Assembly: GCA_025358205.1 (NCBI GenBank)
Contig: JANYKG010000192.1
Span: 1 to 39,315 of the forward strand
Direction of reading: 5' to 3'
DNA: 39,315 nucleotides
Source: Armatimonadota bacterium
Lineage (GTDB): Bacteria > Armatimonadota > UBA5829 > DTJY01
Part shown: positions 1 through 7,615 of the stretch, one piece after another
Numbering within the stretch: position 1 is the stretch's first letter
Layout: every line of letters starts with the position of its first letter
Translations under genes and position numbers: made by a program
Notes under the pieces: generated by a model
The model's database searches: none
What the model was told of the DNA's origin: nothing
What the model saw: only the letters and a program-made list of their open reading frames with translations

Positions 1-258
1 AAGAGCCTGTTCGCGGTGGCTGAGGCATATCCTGACCTGAAAGCGAATCAGAACTTCCTAATGCTTCAGGAGGAGTTGTCCGGCACAGAGAGCAAAATCG
101 CCTATGCGCGGCAGTTCTACAATGACACGGTGATGTCGTTCAACACGCTGATCCAGTCGTTCCCCGCGAACATGATAGCCGGGTCATTCGGCTTCACGCA
201 GCGAGATTACTTTACGATGGAAGAAGCTGCCCGCGAGCCGGTGAAGGTGCAGTTCTAG
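1..258 (+). CDS. lemA: LemA family protein, C-terminal part
   Basis: The reading frame is open from the first base of the window, so the N-terminus lies outside it. The visible 85 residues match the conserved end of LemA proteins: a helix with the AEAYPDLKAN motif, the GTESKIAYARQFYND motif, then IAGSFGF and a closing REPVKVQF. LemA is a small protein with one N-terminal membrane helix and a coiled helical domain exposed outside the cytoplasmic membrane; its molecular role is not settled. The gene ends 100 bases before htpX, and lemA-htpX neighbourhoods are common in bacteria, which supports a membrane-protein quality-control context. The gap between the two genes is filled by an inverted repeat element. 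I am confident of the family; the upstream end cannot be judged. Confidence 0.93.
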   Translation, partial: KSLFAVAEAYPDLKANQNFLMLQEELSGTESKIAYARQFYNDTVMSFNTLIQSFPANMIAGSFGFTQRDYFTMEEAAREPVKVQF

Positions 259-262
259 AATA

Positions 263-353
263 CCAGGGATCGAGGGAACAAGGGGCCGAGGGACCAGGGA
301 AACATACCGGTCCGGATATCTTGCCCCCTCGATCCCTTGACCCCTTGAGTCCT
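263..353. repeat. Inverted pair of period-8 repeat arms between lemA and htpX
   Basis: The left arm (about 265-300) is a run of 8-base units beginning AGGG, such as AGGGATCG and AGGGAACA. The right arm (about 323-353) has units ending in CCCTT, such as GATCCCTT and GACCCCTT, and is roughly the reverse complement of the left. A spacer of about 20 bases separates them, so the RNA or single strand could form a long imperfect hairpin. It fills the whole gap between the lemA stop and the htpX start. Confidence 0.75.
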
Positions 354-358
354 TTTCT

Positions 359-1240
359 ATGTACAATCAAATTTCCTCAAACGTCTGGCGGTCATACGGC
401 TTCATGTTTCTCTTCATCATCCTCCTCGGAGTTGTGGGGTGGGCATTTGGCGAGTACACCGGGTATCACTACATCCTTCCCATAGCGGTGGTGGTTGCCG
501 TATTCACCAGTATCGGGAGCTACTACTACAGCGACAAGATCGTGCTGGCGATGTCATCTGCACGCCCGGCGACCCGTGAAGAGAATGCTTTTCTGGTCAA
601 CTCCGTGGAAGGACTGGCGATGGCGGCGGGCATACCCGTGCCGAGGATATATGTCATTGACGATACCGCGCCGAACGCATTCGCGACAGGCCGTGACCCT
701 GCTCATGCCGTTATCTGTGTTACGAGCGGAATCATGCAGAAACTCAATCGAGTGGAACTGGAAGGCGTCATCGCACACGAGATGTCGCATATCAAGGGTT
801 ACGACATCCGTCTTTCCGCCATTGTAGCGATACTGGCGGGGACGATTGTGCTGGTCTCCGACTGGCTGCTCAGGAGCATGTGGTGGGGTGGAGGCCGACG
901 CCGGAGTCGCGACGATAACGGAAACCCGATCATGCTAGTGGTTGCGCTTGTTGCGGCGATTCTGGCTCCGATCATCGCGACCATGATGAAGCTGGCGATA
1001 TCCCGGCAGCGGGAGTTTCTGGCGGATGCTCAGGGGGCGATGCTGACCCGGTACCCGGACGGACTGGCCAGCGCTTTGGAAAAGATCGCCCTGGACCCGG
1101 AGCCGCTTGAAGCCGCTAACAAGGCTACTGCGCACCTGTACATCAGCAATCCCCTGAAGCAGCACGGCGGCATGCTTAACGCGCTCTTCAGCACTCATCC
1201 GCCGACCGAAGAGCGGATCAAACGGCTGCGGGCGATGTAG
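359..1240 (+). CDS. htpX: Membrane zinc metalloprotease HtpX (M48)
   Basis: This 293-aa protein has the HtpX layout. Two hydrophobic helices lie near residues 14-30 and 37-53, the zinc-binding helix HEMSH is at residues 140-144 (ligands His140 and His144, catalytic Glu141), two more membrane segments lie near 153-172 and 190-211, and the third zinc ligand is Glu219 in the REFLAD motif. HtpX degrades misfolded or damaged proteins of the cytoplasmic membrane with its active site facing the cytoplasm. The length is normal for the family. A short glycine/arginine-rich insertion (WWGGGRRR) sits between the third and fourth membrane segments. It follows lemA and is only 4 bases ahead of an MFS gene, so the three may be co-transcribed. 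The ATG at 359 has no clear ribosome site because the repeat element runs up to it. Confidence 0.95.
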   Translation: MYNQISSNVWRSYGFMFLFIILLGVVGWAFGEYTGYHYILPIAVVVAVFTSIGSYYYSDKIVLAMSSARPATREENAFLVNSVEGLAMAAGIPVPRIYVIDDTAPNAFATGRDPAHAVICVTSGIMQKLNRVELEGVIAHEMSHIKGYDIRLSAIVAILAGTIVLVSDWLLRSMWWGGGRRRSRDDNGNPIMLVVALVAAILAPIIATMMKLAISRQREFLADAQGAMLTRYPDGLASALEKIALDPEPLEAANKATAHLYISNPLKQHGGMLNALFSTHPPTEERIKRLRAM

Positions 1241-1244
1241 CGGC

Positions 1245-2540
1245 ATGCCACCCAAGAACGATACGGTTGAAGTTGTTGATAGCCACGAGTACAACCCTAT
1301 CGAAGTGCGGCGGTCGTTTCGGCTGCTCAGCGCTGACGTAATCTGCTACATCTGCGGCCTCGCCTTCCTTGATTCATCAACTGTAGTCCCTGCGTTCCTT
1401 TCCACGCTCACCAACTCCTCACTCGCAATAGGCTGCATCATGGCTATCAGACCTCTGGGCATATTCCTACCGCAGCTTTGGACGGCGCATTACGTGCGGG
1501 GCAGGCGGAATCTGAAGTCGTTCCTAATGAAGGACGCCGCGATCTCCCGTGTGGCTATGACGCTGTTTGCGGCGGTGTTGTTCATCGCCCAGCCCGGTCA
1601 GAAGACGTTGATGCTCTGCGTTTTCATGTGTGCTTATGCAGCATTCTGGTTCTCAGAGGGTGTGGCCGGGGTACCGTGGACCGATCTCGTGGCTAAAACC
1701 ATACCCGAGCGATTGAGAGGCAGGCTGTTCGGCTTCACCCAGCTTGGCGGTGGGGTGCTGGCTCTGTTCGCGGCAACCTTCATCACAAGAATGCTCTCCA
1801 GGAATGGGCCGGGATTTCCGCTCAATTACGCCCTGCTCATGTGTACTTCGGCGGCGTTCTTCTGGGCAAGTTGGCTGAGTCTGCTCGGCGTGCGTGAACC
1901 TGACGGTGAACCGGAGGAACACGAGGGCGGGTTCCTGGACTACGCTAGGAGCATCGGCAGAATGTTGGCGCAGCATGCTCGGCTGAAGAGGATGCTGGCC
2001 ATTCAACTGCTGATGGGCGTATTTGGAATGTCCATGCCGTTCTTCATCCTGTATGCCACTCGTCAAGCTGCGGATGGTCATGCGGCGATACGTACCGGCG
2101 CACTCGTCGGGACACTGCTGCTGGCCCAGACAGTCGGGAGCATCATCCTGAGCGGAGTCTCCGGCTATGTCAGCGACCATCTTGGACCAAAGTGGGCGAT
2201 AGTGCTGTCACTCCTCTGCGGCGTCACTGCCTCGATCCTCGCGCTGACGATACACGGTTTTTCGATATGGCTTTATGGGCTGGTGTTCTTCGCGATTGGC
2301 GGGTTGAACGGCAGCTCATGGATAGGTCTGACGAACTTTCTGCTGGAGTCGGTGGATGCAGGTGAGCGCAGGTCGTCCATCGGCATCATGAACACGGCCA
2401 ACGCGCCGACGGTGCTCTTCCCCATACTCGGCGGACTGGTCGTGCAGGCGGTTTCGTACCGGGCGGTCTTTGCCATCACCGCCCTTGCGCTCTGTATCGC
2501 ACTTGTCCTCGCACTCTGCATTCGTCGGCATCGGGACTAG
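1245..2540 (+). CDS. MFS transporter
   Basis: This 431-aa protein is hydrophobic over most of its length with about 12 predicted membrane helices, typical of the major facilitator superfamily. The loop with ERLRGRLFGFTQLGG near residue 155 resembles the charged MFS motif A region; a longer polar loop near residues 215-240 divides the two six-helix halves. The N-terminal 25 residues are charged and cytoplasmic. It starts 4 bases after htpX stops and is followed about 80 bases later by a secreted glycosidase on the same strand, so it may take up sugars released outside the cell. The substrate is an inference from neighbours; nothing in the sequence fixes it. A second MFS gene at 22548 stands beside another glycosidase. 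Confidence 0.85.
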   Translation: MPPKNDTVEVVDSHEYNPIEVRRSFRLLSADVICYICGLAFLDSSTVVPAFLSTLTNSSLAIGCIMAIRPLGIFLPQLWTAHYVRGRRNLKSFLMKDAAISRVAMTLFAAVLFIAQPGQKTLMLCVFMCAYAAFWFSEGVAGVPWTDLVAKTIPERLRGRLFGFTQLGGGVLALFAATFITRMLSRNGPGFPLNYALLMCTSAAFFWASWLSLLGVREPDGEPEEHEGGFLDYARSIGRMLAQHARLKRMLAIQLLMGVFGMSMPFFILYATRQAADGHAAIRTGALVGTLLLAQTVGSIILSGVSGYVSDHLGPKWAIVLSLLCGVTASILALTIHGFSIWLYGLVFFAIGGLNGSSWIGLTNFLLESVDAGERRSSIGIMNTANAPTVLFPILGGLVVQAVSYRAVFAITALALCIALVLALCIRRHRD

Positions 2541-2605
2541 CGGAAATATTTGCACCAGTTGCGTTGTTGTGCTATCTTTCTCTCAACACTGGCCGTACTT
2601 TGCTC

Positions 2606-2612
2606 AGGGAGG
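2606..2612 (+). promoter_or_regulatory. Ribosome binding site deciding a GTG start
   Basis: AGGGAGG lies 6 bases before the GTG at 2619. It selects this codon over an in-frame ATG at 2550, which has no such site and would put a cysteine-rich extension ahead of the signal peptide. Confidence 0.8.
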
Positions 2613-2618
2613 TCTGTC

Positions 2619-5600
2619 GTGAATACATGCACTCTTCTCTCCGCCCTTTGTATCATCTTGATTGTGCAAACCTCGTCAACCGCGGTGAACAACCTTGCGG
2701 CAAAAGATGGGAGTGTCGGCAATGTGGTCATACTTTGCGACGGGTTTCCAGCCGCGCCGTCAAATGCCGATCCACTGGCGCTTGCGGATGAACTGACCAA
2801 GCACGGGTACGGCGCCACACTAGTCAAGGCCGCCGCCCTTGACTCCACCATACTTACCTCAGACCATTTCGACTGCGTGGTACTCCCATACGGCGCGCGC
2901 TATCCAAAAGCTGCGGATGGCGCGATCAGGGCCTACCTAAAATCAGGCGGCAGTTTTGTTCAGATGGGCGGTTACGCGTTCGACTCGCCGTGCGCGGCGG
3001 ACGGGTCGGGCAAACTGGTTTCGCTGGCGGATTCCAAGGAACCGGGTCTGAATACCCGGCACGGCAAGCCCGGCGACACGATGGGCCTGAATCCCGATCA
3101 GATCGGCGTCTTCGATCCGACATATCACCTCAACAATGCGGTCGGCTTCCGTGCCGCACCCATGCAGTCAGTTGTTCCTGTGGCATTGAAGGTGAAGATT
3201 CCAGTGACCGGCTATGCCGCGTGCTCCTTACTCGGAAGCAACAACCCGGTGTTCCCCGAGAAGTGGGGCAGGCACATAGCCATCGCCAACGCATACGACA
3301 AGTATGGCCGGTTGGTCGGCCCCATCGGCTCCATCGCGCACAACTACGCGGGGCCGTATGCCGGTTCAAGTTGGGCGTTCTTCGGCGTCACTAGCACGGA
3401 TCTTTTCGCGAAGGGCGGCCCGTTGCTGCCGAGTCTGAGCGCAATCGTTGACGCCGTGACCCGCAAGACCTACCTTCACTCGCTGAAAACCGACATGGCG
3501 TGCTACAAGAACGGCGAGTGGGCGGTCATCTCGGTCAAGCTCGCGAACTTCGGACGCAAGCCGGTCAGCGGAAAGGTGACCTTCTCGATCTACGACCAAA
3601 ACGGCAAGTCGCCGATCAGCATTCCGCCGGTGAGTGCTGAGGTAGAACCGGGCGGAACCACCGACTTGGAGACCGAGTGGCGTCCGCTGAAATTCGACAG
3701 CGACCTCTACCGCGTGGTGGCCCAACTCAGCATCGGCGGTAAGGTCGTGGATACCCTCGATACCGGGTTCGCCGCGAGCAATCCCAAGGTCATCGCGGGC
3801 GGTCTGAAGCTCAACTTCAAGGACAACTATTTCCGCGACGGCGACAGGCCGATCCTGCTCTCCGGCACGAACGCCACCGGCGCGATTCTCTACTCCGCGA
3901 ACGAGAACCCGCTGGTCTGGGACCGCGATCTGGCGCACATGCAGGAGAGCGGCGTGAACATCCTTCGCGTGTTGCACTTCTCGCCGTTCGTCTCAGAGAA
4001 CCCGGCTGCAATGACCACTAAGCCGCTCGACCTGGCGATTGACGAACTGCCGATCTCCACCGAACGCAAGCTCGATGCCCTGGTCCAGCTCTGCCAGAAG
4101 CACAAGGTGGCGCTATGCCTAACTCTTCACGACTGGATGGGCGTTGAACTGACCGACGAGGAACTGGCCGCACAGCGCAAGTTCGCGAAACTCATCGCCA
4201 CTCGCTACAAGGACGCGCCCGGGTTCATGATAGACATCCAGAATGAGCCTCAATCGCCGCGCAACTCGGATTTGCCGCACGTCACCAAACTGTGGAACGA
4301 CTGGCTGAGTGACAAGTACAAGACCGATGAGGCACTCAAGGCCGCCTGGCGCGTGACCCCGCCGGAGAAGCCGCTGGGCGAGATTGCGTACAAGCCCGGC
4401 ACGAACGCTTGGGAAGACATGCGGACTTTCGACGCGGATGCTTTCCGAAATTTCCTGGTCAATCGCTGGGTTGAAGCGAACAAGGCAGGCGTCAGGGCAG
4501 GGGACCCGACCATGCCGGCGACGGTCGGCTTTCTGCAGGAGTACTTCGCGCTGAACAAGCTGATGTGCGTCGGCAACCTGGACTTCGCGAACATGCACAG
4601 CTACAACGACATTAACACCCTTCGCGCCGACCTGAAGCTCTTCGACCGGCGGTTTGAGGGGAAGTCGGTGAGCCTCGGTGAGTTCGGCTCGGTGGTTGAC
4701 CATCAGAAACGCGTTGACGGGGTGGACAGCGAGACCCAGGACTGGAACCGATTCCTGCAGACCGGGCACTACGTCTTCGGCGAGGGCGGCTCCTTCCTGG
4801 CGAATTGGTGCTGGAAGGACATGGACGATGTGATCTTCCCCTGGGGCATCAACTATCCGAACGACGGCCCGCGCAAGGACATCCTGAAGGCCTACCGCAA
4901 CCAGAGCCTGCTCTTCCGCCAGGTTCGACCGGTATACAAAGCGCCTGATACCTTCCTCGTCATCCCGACGAATATGATGTTGGGTGGTCAGGCGGACAAG
5001 AGTATCAAGATGTTCTACCAGATCGCGAGAACGATGATGGACAGCCAATGGCGGTTCGGTGTGATTGACGATGAACACTTGGACAAGCTGCCTGCGTCTA
5101 CCGAAACTCTGGTCTATCCGATGCCATTTTGCATTCCTGACAAGGCCTATGAACAGATCAAATCGTTTGTGCGCAAAGGTGGCACGCTCTTGGTCACAGG
5201 CGACATCAGCTATGATGCCAACCGACATAGAACCCACACTGATCGCTTGGAAGAACTTTGTGGAGTTCGCTTCGTTTCCGAGAATTACCCCGGTATGAGC
5301 GGAGCTGCCAAGCCGGGTACTTGCATCAGCGTTGAACGTACAACCGCGGATGCGCCGTACCTTGGCTGTTACAGTATTTCCCTGGGCGCCGGCAGAGTGG
5401 AGTATTGTCCTGACCCCGGGGCGTGCATGCCGGAGGGCGGTTCACTGTTCGATATTGCGCCGGAATCAGACACTGGCAGTCCATGGGGTCTGCAACTTGC
5501 GGAGAGTCAAGGTTCCTGTACATATGTAGTCGCAAATCAATCTGAGAACCGTCAGATTATGGACGCGGGCGGAAACGGCGCGCTTGTCTTGGATGCCGGT

Positions 5601-6059
5601 GGAACCGGTCTGGTTCGATATGGACAGCAGGACAGGGCGCTCTCCGTGGAGTCTCAGGGGTCGATAGCTTTTGGCAACAAGACAATCCCCATGAAGGGTC
5701 ACTGGGCGCTGATGGCGTGCGATGGGAAGGATATCACCGAATCGCGGGAGATGATCGTGCTGCCGTTTGAGGGAGGGGAGATTGACCTGGGGAACGAACA
5801 TCGAACATCGAACGCCGAACATCGAACATCGAACCAGAAAGCCATCAGCCATGAACCATCAACCATTCCCTCCGCCTTGGTCGTTCAGACCGGCGATGTG
5901 GTGAACGGCAAGTGGGTGGTGCTTTCGGAGTCAACTGACCTGAAGATCAAGGCATCCGGCGCAGACGCGTTTGACATACGCATCATCGCACCGCGGAGCA
6001 GGCTGAAGGCGCTGGGAGATTACGTGGCGAGCGAACTCATGCTGACGACGGAGAACTAG
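2619..6059 (+). CDS. Secreted GH5-like (clan GH-A) multidomain glycosidase
   Basis: From the GTG at 2619 the product is 1146 aa and opens with a signal peptide. Domains, approximately: a flavodoxin/ThuA-like alpha-beta domain at 35-290 with a long insertion; an immunoglobulin-like sandwich at 300-390; a clan GH-A barrel at 400-750; a second amidotransferase-like domain at 770-930, as in the trimerisation domain of GH42-type enzymes; and a beta-rich tail. In the barrel, the Asn-Glu-Pro motif places the acid/base at Glu543, and LGEFGS places the nucleophile at Glu688. The preferred sugar linkage cannot be read from the sequence. The tail contains a repeat-encoded segment at about residues 1059-1083, with HRTSN appearing twice, which is foreign to the domain. 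It follows an MFS gene and may form a uptake/degradation pair with it. Confidence 0.82.
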   Translation: MNTCTLLSALCIILIVQTSSTAVNNLAAKDGSVGNVVILCDGFPAAPSNADPLALADELTKHGYGATLVKAAALDSTILTSDHFDCVVLPYGARYPKAADGAIRAYLKSGGSFVQMGGYAFDSPCAADGSGKLVSLADSKEPGLNTRHGKPGDTMGLNPDQIGVFDPTYHLNNAVGFRAAPMQSVVPVALKVKIPVTGYAACSLLGSNNPVFPEKWGRHIAIANAYDKYGRLVGPIGSIAHNYAGPYAGSSWAFFGVTSTDLFAKGGPLLPSLSAIVDAVTRKTYLHSLKTDMACYKNGEWAVISVKLANFGRKPVSGKVTFSIYDQNGKSPISIPPVSAEVEPGGTTDLETEWRPLKFDSDLYRVVAQLSIGGKVVDTLDTGFAASNPKVIAGGLKLNFKDNYFRDGDRPILLSGTNATGAILYSANENPLVWDRDLAHMQESGVNILRVLHFSPFVSENPAAMTTKPLDLAIDELPISTERKLDALVQLCQKHKVALCLTLHDWMGVELTDEELAAQRKFAKLIATRYKDAPGFMIDIQNEPQSPRNSDLPHVTKLWNDWLSDKYKTDEALKAAWRVTPPEKPLGEIAYKPGTNAWEDMRTFDADAFRNFLVNRWVEANKAGVRAGDPTMPATVGFLQEYFALNKLMCVGNLDFANMHSYNDINTLRADLKLFDRRFEGKSVSLGEFGSVVDHQKRVDGVDSETQDWNRFLQTGHYVFGEGGSFLANWCWKDMDDVIFPWGINYPNDGPRKDILKAYRNQSLLFRQVRPVYKAPDTFLVIPTNMMLGGQADKSIKMFYQIARTMMDSQWRFGVIDDEHLDKLPASTETLVYPMPFCIPDKAYEQIKSFVRKGGTLLVTGDISYDANRHRTHTDRLEELCGVRFVSENYPGMSGAAKPGTCISVERTTADAPYLGCYSISLGAGRVEYCPDPGACMPEGGSLFDIAPESDTGSPWGLQLAESQGSCTYVVANQSENRQIMDAGGNGALVLDAGGTGLVRYGQQDRALSVESQGSIAFGNKTIPMKGHWALMACDGKDITESREMIVLPFEGGEIDLGNEHRTSNAEHRTSNQKAISHEPSTIPSALVVQTGDVVNGKWVVLSESTDLKIKASGADAFDIRIIAPRSRLKALGDYVASELMLTTEN
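5795..5867 (+). repeat. Period-7 repeats inside the GH5-like coding sequence
   Basis: Six 7-base units based on CGAACAT (5795-5834) are followed after a few bases by four units based on GCCATCA/ACCATCA (about 5840-5867). The frame stays open, so the repeat is translated. The same unit families appear between genes elsewhere in the window, for example at 33876 and, in reverse complement, at 33978 and 9080. Confidence 0.9.
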
Positions 6060-6061
6060 CA

Positions 6062-6214
6062 TAAGCACGAAATTCGAAATCCGAAGCACGAAACAAGAGA
6101 CAAACCGGGAAATGGGAAATGGTCGAAACAAATGCACTAGTCCCGGTGTTTTGGAATTGTCTTTTCGAGCATTTGGCATTGTTTCGAATTTCGATATTCG
6201 AATTTCGGATTTGC
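6062..6214. repeat. Hairpin-type element with period-7 arms
   Basis: The left arm (6064-6105) has units such as AAATTCG and AAATCCG; the right arm (6180-6213) has TTCGAAT and TTCGGAT units, in inverted orientation. Inside, TCGAAACAAATGC (from about 6123) pairs with GCATTTG and TTGTTTCGA on the right. The element fills the gap between the convergent GH5-like and DUF1015 genes and may act as a terminator, although no T-run marks it as one. Confidence 0.75.
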
Positions 6215-6218
6215 CGCC

Positions 6219-7511
6219 TCATCTGCTTGCATCCAGCCTCGGCATCACGCGCATGAGGATGCCGGTGAGCAGCTTCGGGTAGAAGAACGTGGATTTCTGC
6301 GGCATTCGGTCGCCCGCCGCCGCAACCGCCTTCACCTCGTCAACCTTGGTGGGGTTCAGGAGGAAGAACGCCTGGTACTCGCCGTCGTCCACGCCCCGCA
6401 TCGCCTCTGCCGGGTTCCGCGAGTATGAGAGGTTCGATTGCGTGGCCATCTGCTGCACGCCGATCCCCAGGATTCGGTCCAGAATCAGCGAGTGCAGCAC
6501 GCTCACGTCCAGCCTCTTCAGCGCGTCGGACCCCGGTGTGGTGATCATGGACTCCGGCTTCAAGCCGGGCTTCAGCTTGATGACGTAGGACTTGCCCCTC
6601 AGATGCAGGCCGAACGAATGCGCGCCGGCCTGAGCCACCGCGTCAACCATGCCGTCGTCCGCCACCTCGCGGATGTCGAACAACTCCCCGAGTTTTGCGA
6701 GGAACCCCGCTGCCTCAAACGTCAAAACCCCGCGAACCAGCCTGTGCGTGGGCAACACTACCAGCCCCGGGTCTTCCATACTGACCATCGTCATCATCAC
6801 GTAATCGTACGGCGCGTCAGATTCCTCGCCCGGTTTCAGTCCGGCGATTCTGCGCATCTCGTTGCGGTAACTCAACGCCGCAGTGTATCGGTGGTGCCCA
6901 TCTGCTATGACCACGGATTCACCTTCCAACGCCGCGGTCAGTGCAGCGATGGCGGTCGAATCGTCTATCTTCCACAGGGCGCTGGTCACACCGTCCTTGT
7001 CCACGGCGGAGGCATCCGGCTTACCTGCGATGAAGGGCGCGAGGATGCTGTTCACCTTGCCGTCCCTGAACAGCCCGAACACCGAGTCGAAGTTCGCTCG
7101 GGTTGCGCGGGTCAGGTTCAGTCGGTCTTCCAGCGGTTTGGCCAGCACATTCTCATGCGGCAGCACGCCGTGACCGAAGTCCTCAAGCTTGATGAGGCAC
7201 GTGAACCCGGTGCGCGTGAGCCGCTGACCAAGCGCGTCGAACGTCTGTTGGTAGGCGTACAGCGCAGGCTTTTCGTCCTGGGTCAGCACAGTCTCTCGCA
7301 GCCATCCGCGCAGGGCGGCCGCCGACGCGACGTACTTGTTGTCCGGGTCGTCAGGCAGAATCAGGCGCACGACGTTGTTCTCATGGCGGTCGAGATACCA
7401 CTTCTTGTCATCCGCCGAGATGACGTCATAAGGCGGCGCGATCACGGCGCTCAGATCGCCGACCACAGCCGTGTTGTATCTCATTCCCTTGAAGGGTCGA
7501 ATCGTCGCCAT
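6219..7511 (-). CDS. DUF1015 family protein
   Basis: The 430-aa product has the marks of DUF1015: the opening MATIRPFKGMRYN, the IAPPYDVIS motif near residue 25, HENNVVRLILP soon after, and the strongly conserved DGHHRYTAALSYR motif near residue 203. It is cytoplasmic, with no signal or membrane segments. The biochemical role is not firmly established; a link to serine-related phosphotransfer has been discussed for distant relatives, but I do not assign it here. The start has a GAGG sequence a few bases upstream. It lies downstream of the GH38 gene on the same strand, separated by a 97-base repeat element, so co-transcription is possible. The length is normal for the family. Confidence 0.9.
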   Translation of the reverse strand: MATIRPFKGMRYNTAVVGDLSAVIAPPYDVISADDKKWYLDRHENNVVRLILPDDPDNKYVASAAALRGWLRETVLTQDEKPALYAYQQTFDALGQRLTRTGFTCLIKLEDFGHGVLPHENVLAKPLEDRLNLTRATRANFDSVFGLFRDGKVNSILAPFIAGKPDASAVDKDGVTSALWKIDDSTAIAALTAALEGESVVIADGHHRYTAALSYRNEMRRIAGLKPGEESDAPYDYVMMTMVSMEDPGLVVLPTHRLVRGVLTFEAAGFLAKLGELFDIREVADDGMVDAVAQAGAHSFGLHLRGKSYVIKLKPGLKPESMITTPGSDALKRLDVSVLHSLILDRILGIGVQQMATQSNLSYSRNPAEAMRGVDDGEYQAFFLLNPTKVDEVKAVAAAGDRMPQKSTFFYPKLLTGILMRVMPRLDASR

Positions 7512-7530
7512 AGTTCCTCGCTCTCGCTCG

Positions 7531-7615
7531 TCATGATGAGTGATACGTGATACGTGACCTGTTCCCGGAGGTTAAGCAGAACCGTGGAGCCGGTTCACTC
7601 ATCACTCATCACGTG
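7531..7615. repeat. Inverted period-7 repeat pair overlapping the GH38 stop codon
   Basis: The left arm (about 7534-7559) has units like GATACGT and GATGAGT; the right arm (7592-7615) has CACTCAT units in inverted orientation, with about 32 bases between. The right arm contributes the TGA stop of the GH38 gene (7609-7611) and its last residues. Confidence 0.78.

Noticed and set aside
2550-2618. Upstream ATG for the GH5-like gene
   Set aside because: It has no ribosome site and places non-signal sequence before a good signal peptide; the GTG at 2619 is better supported.
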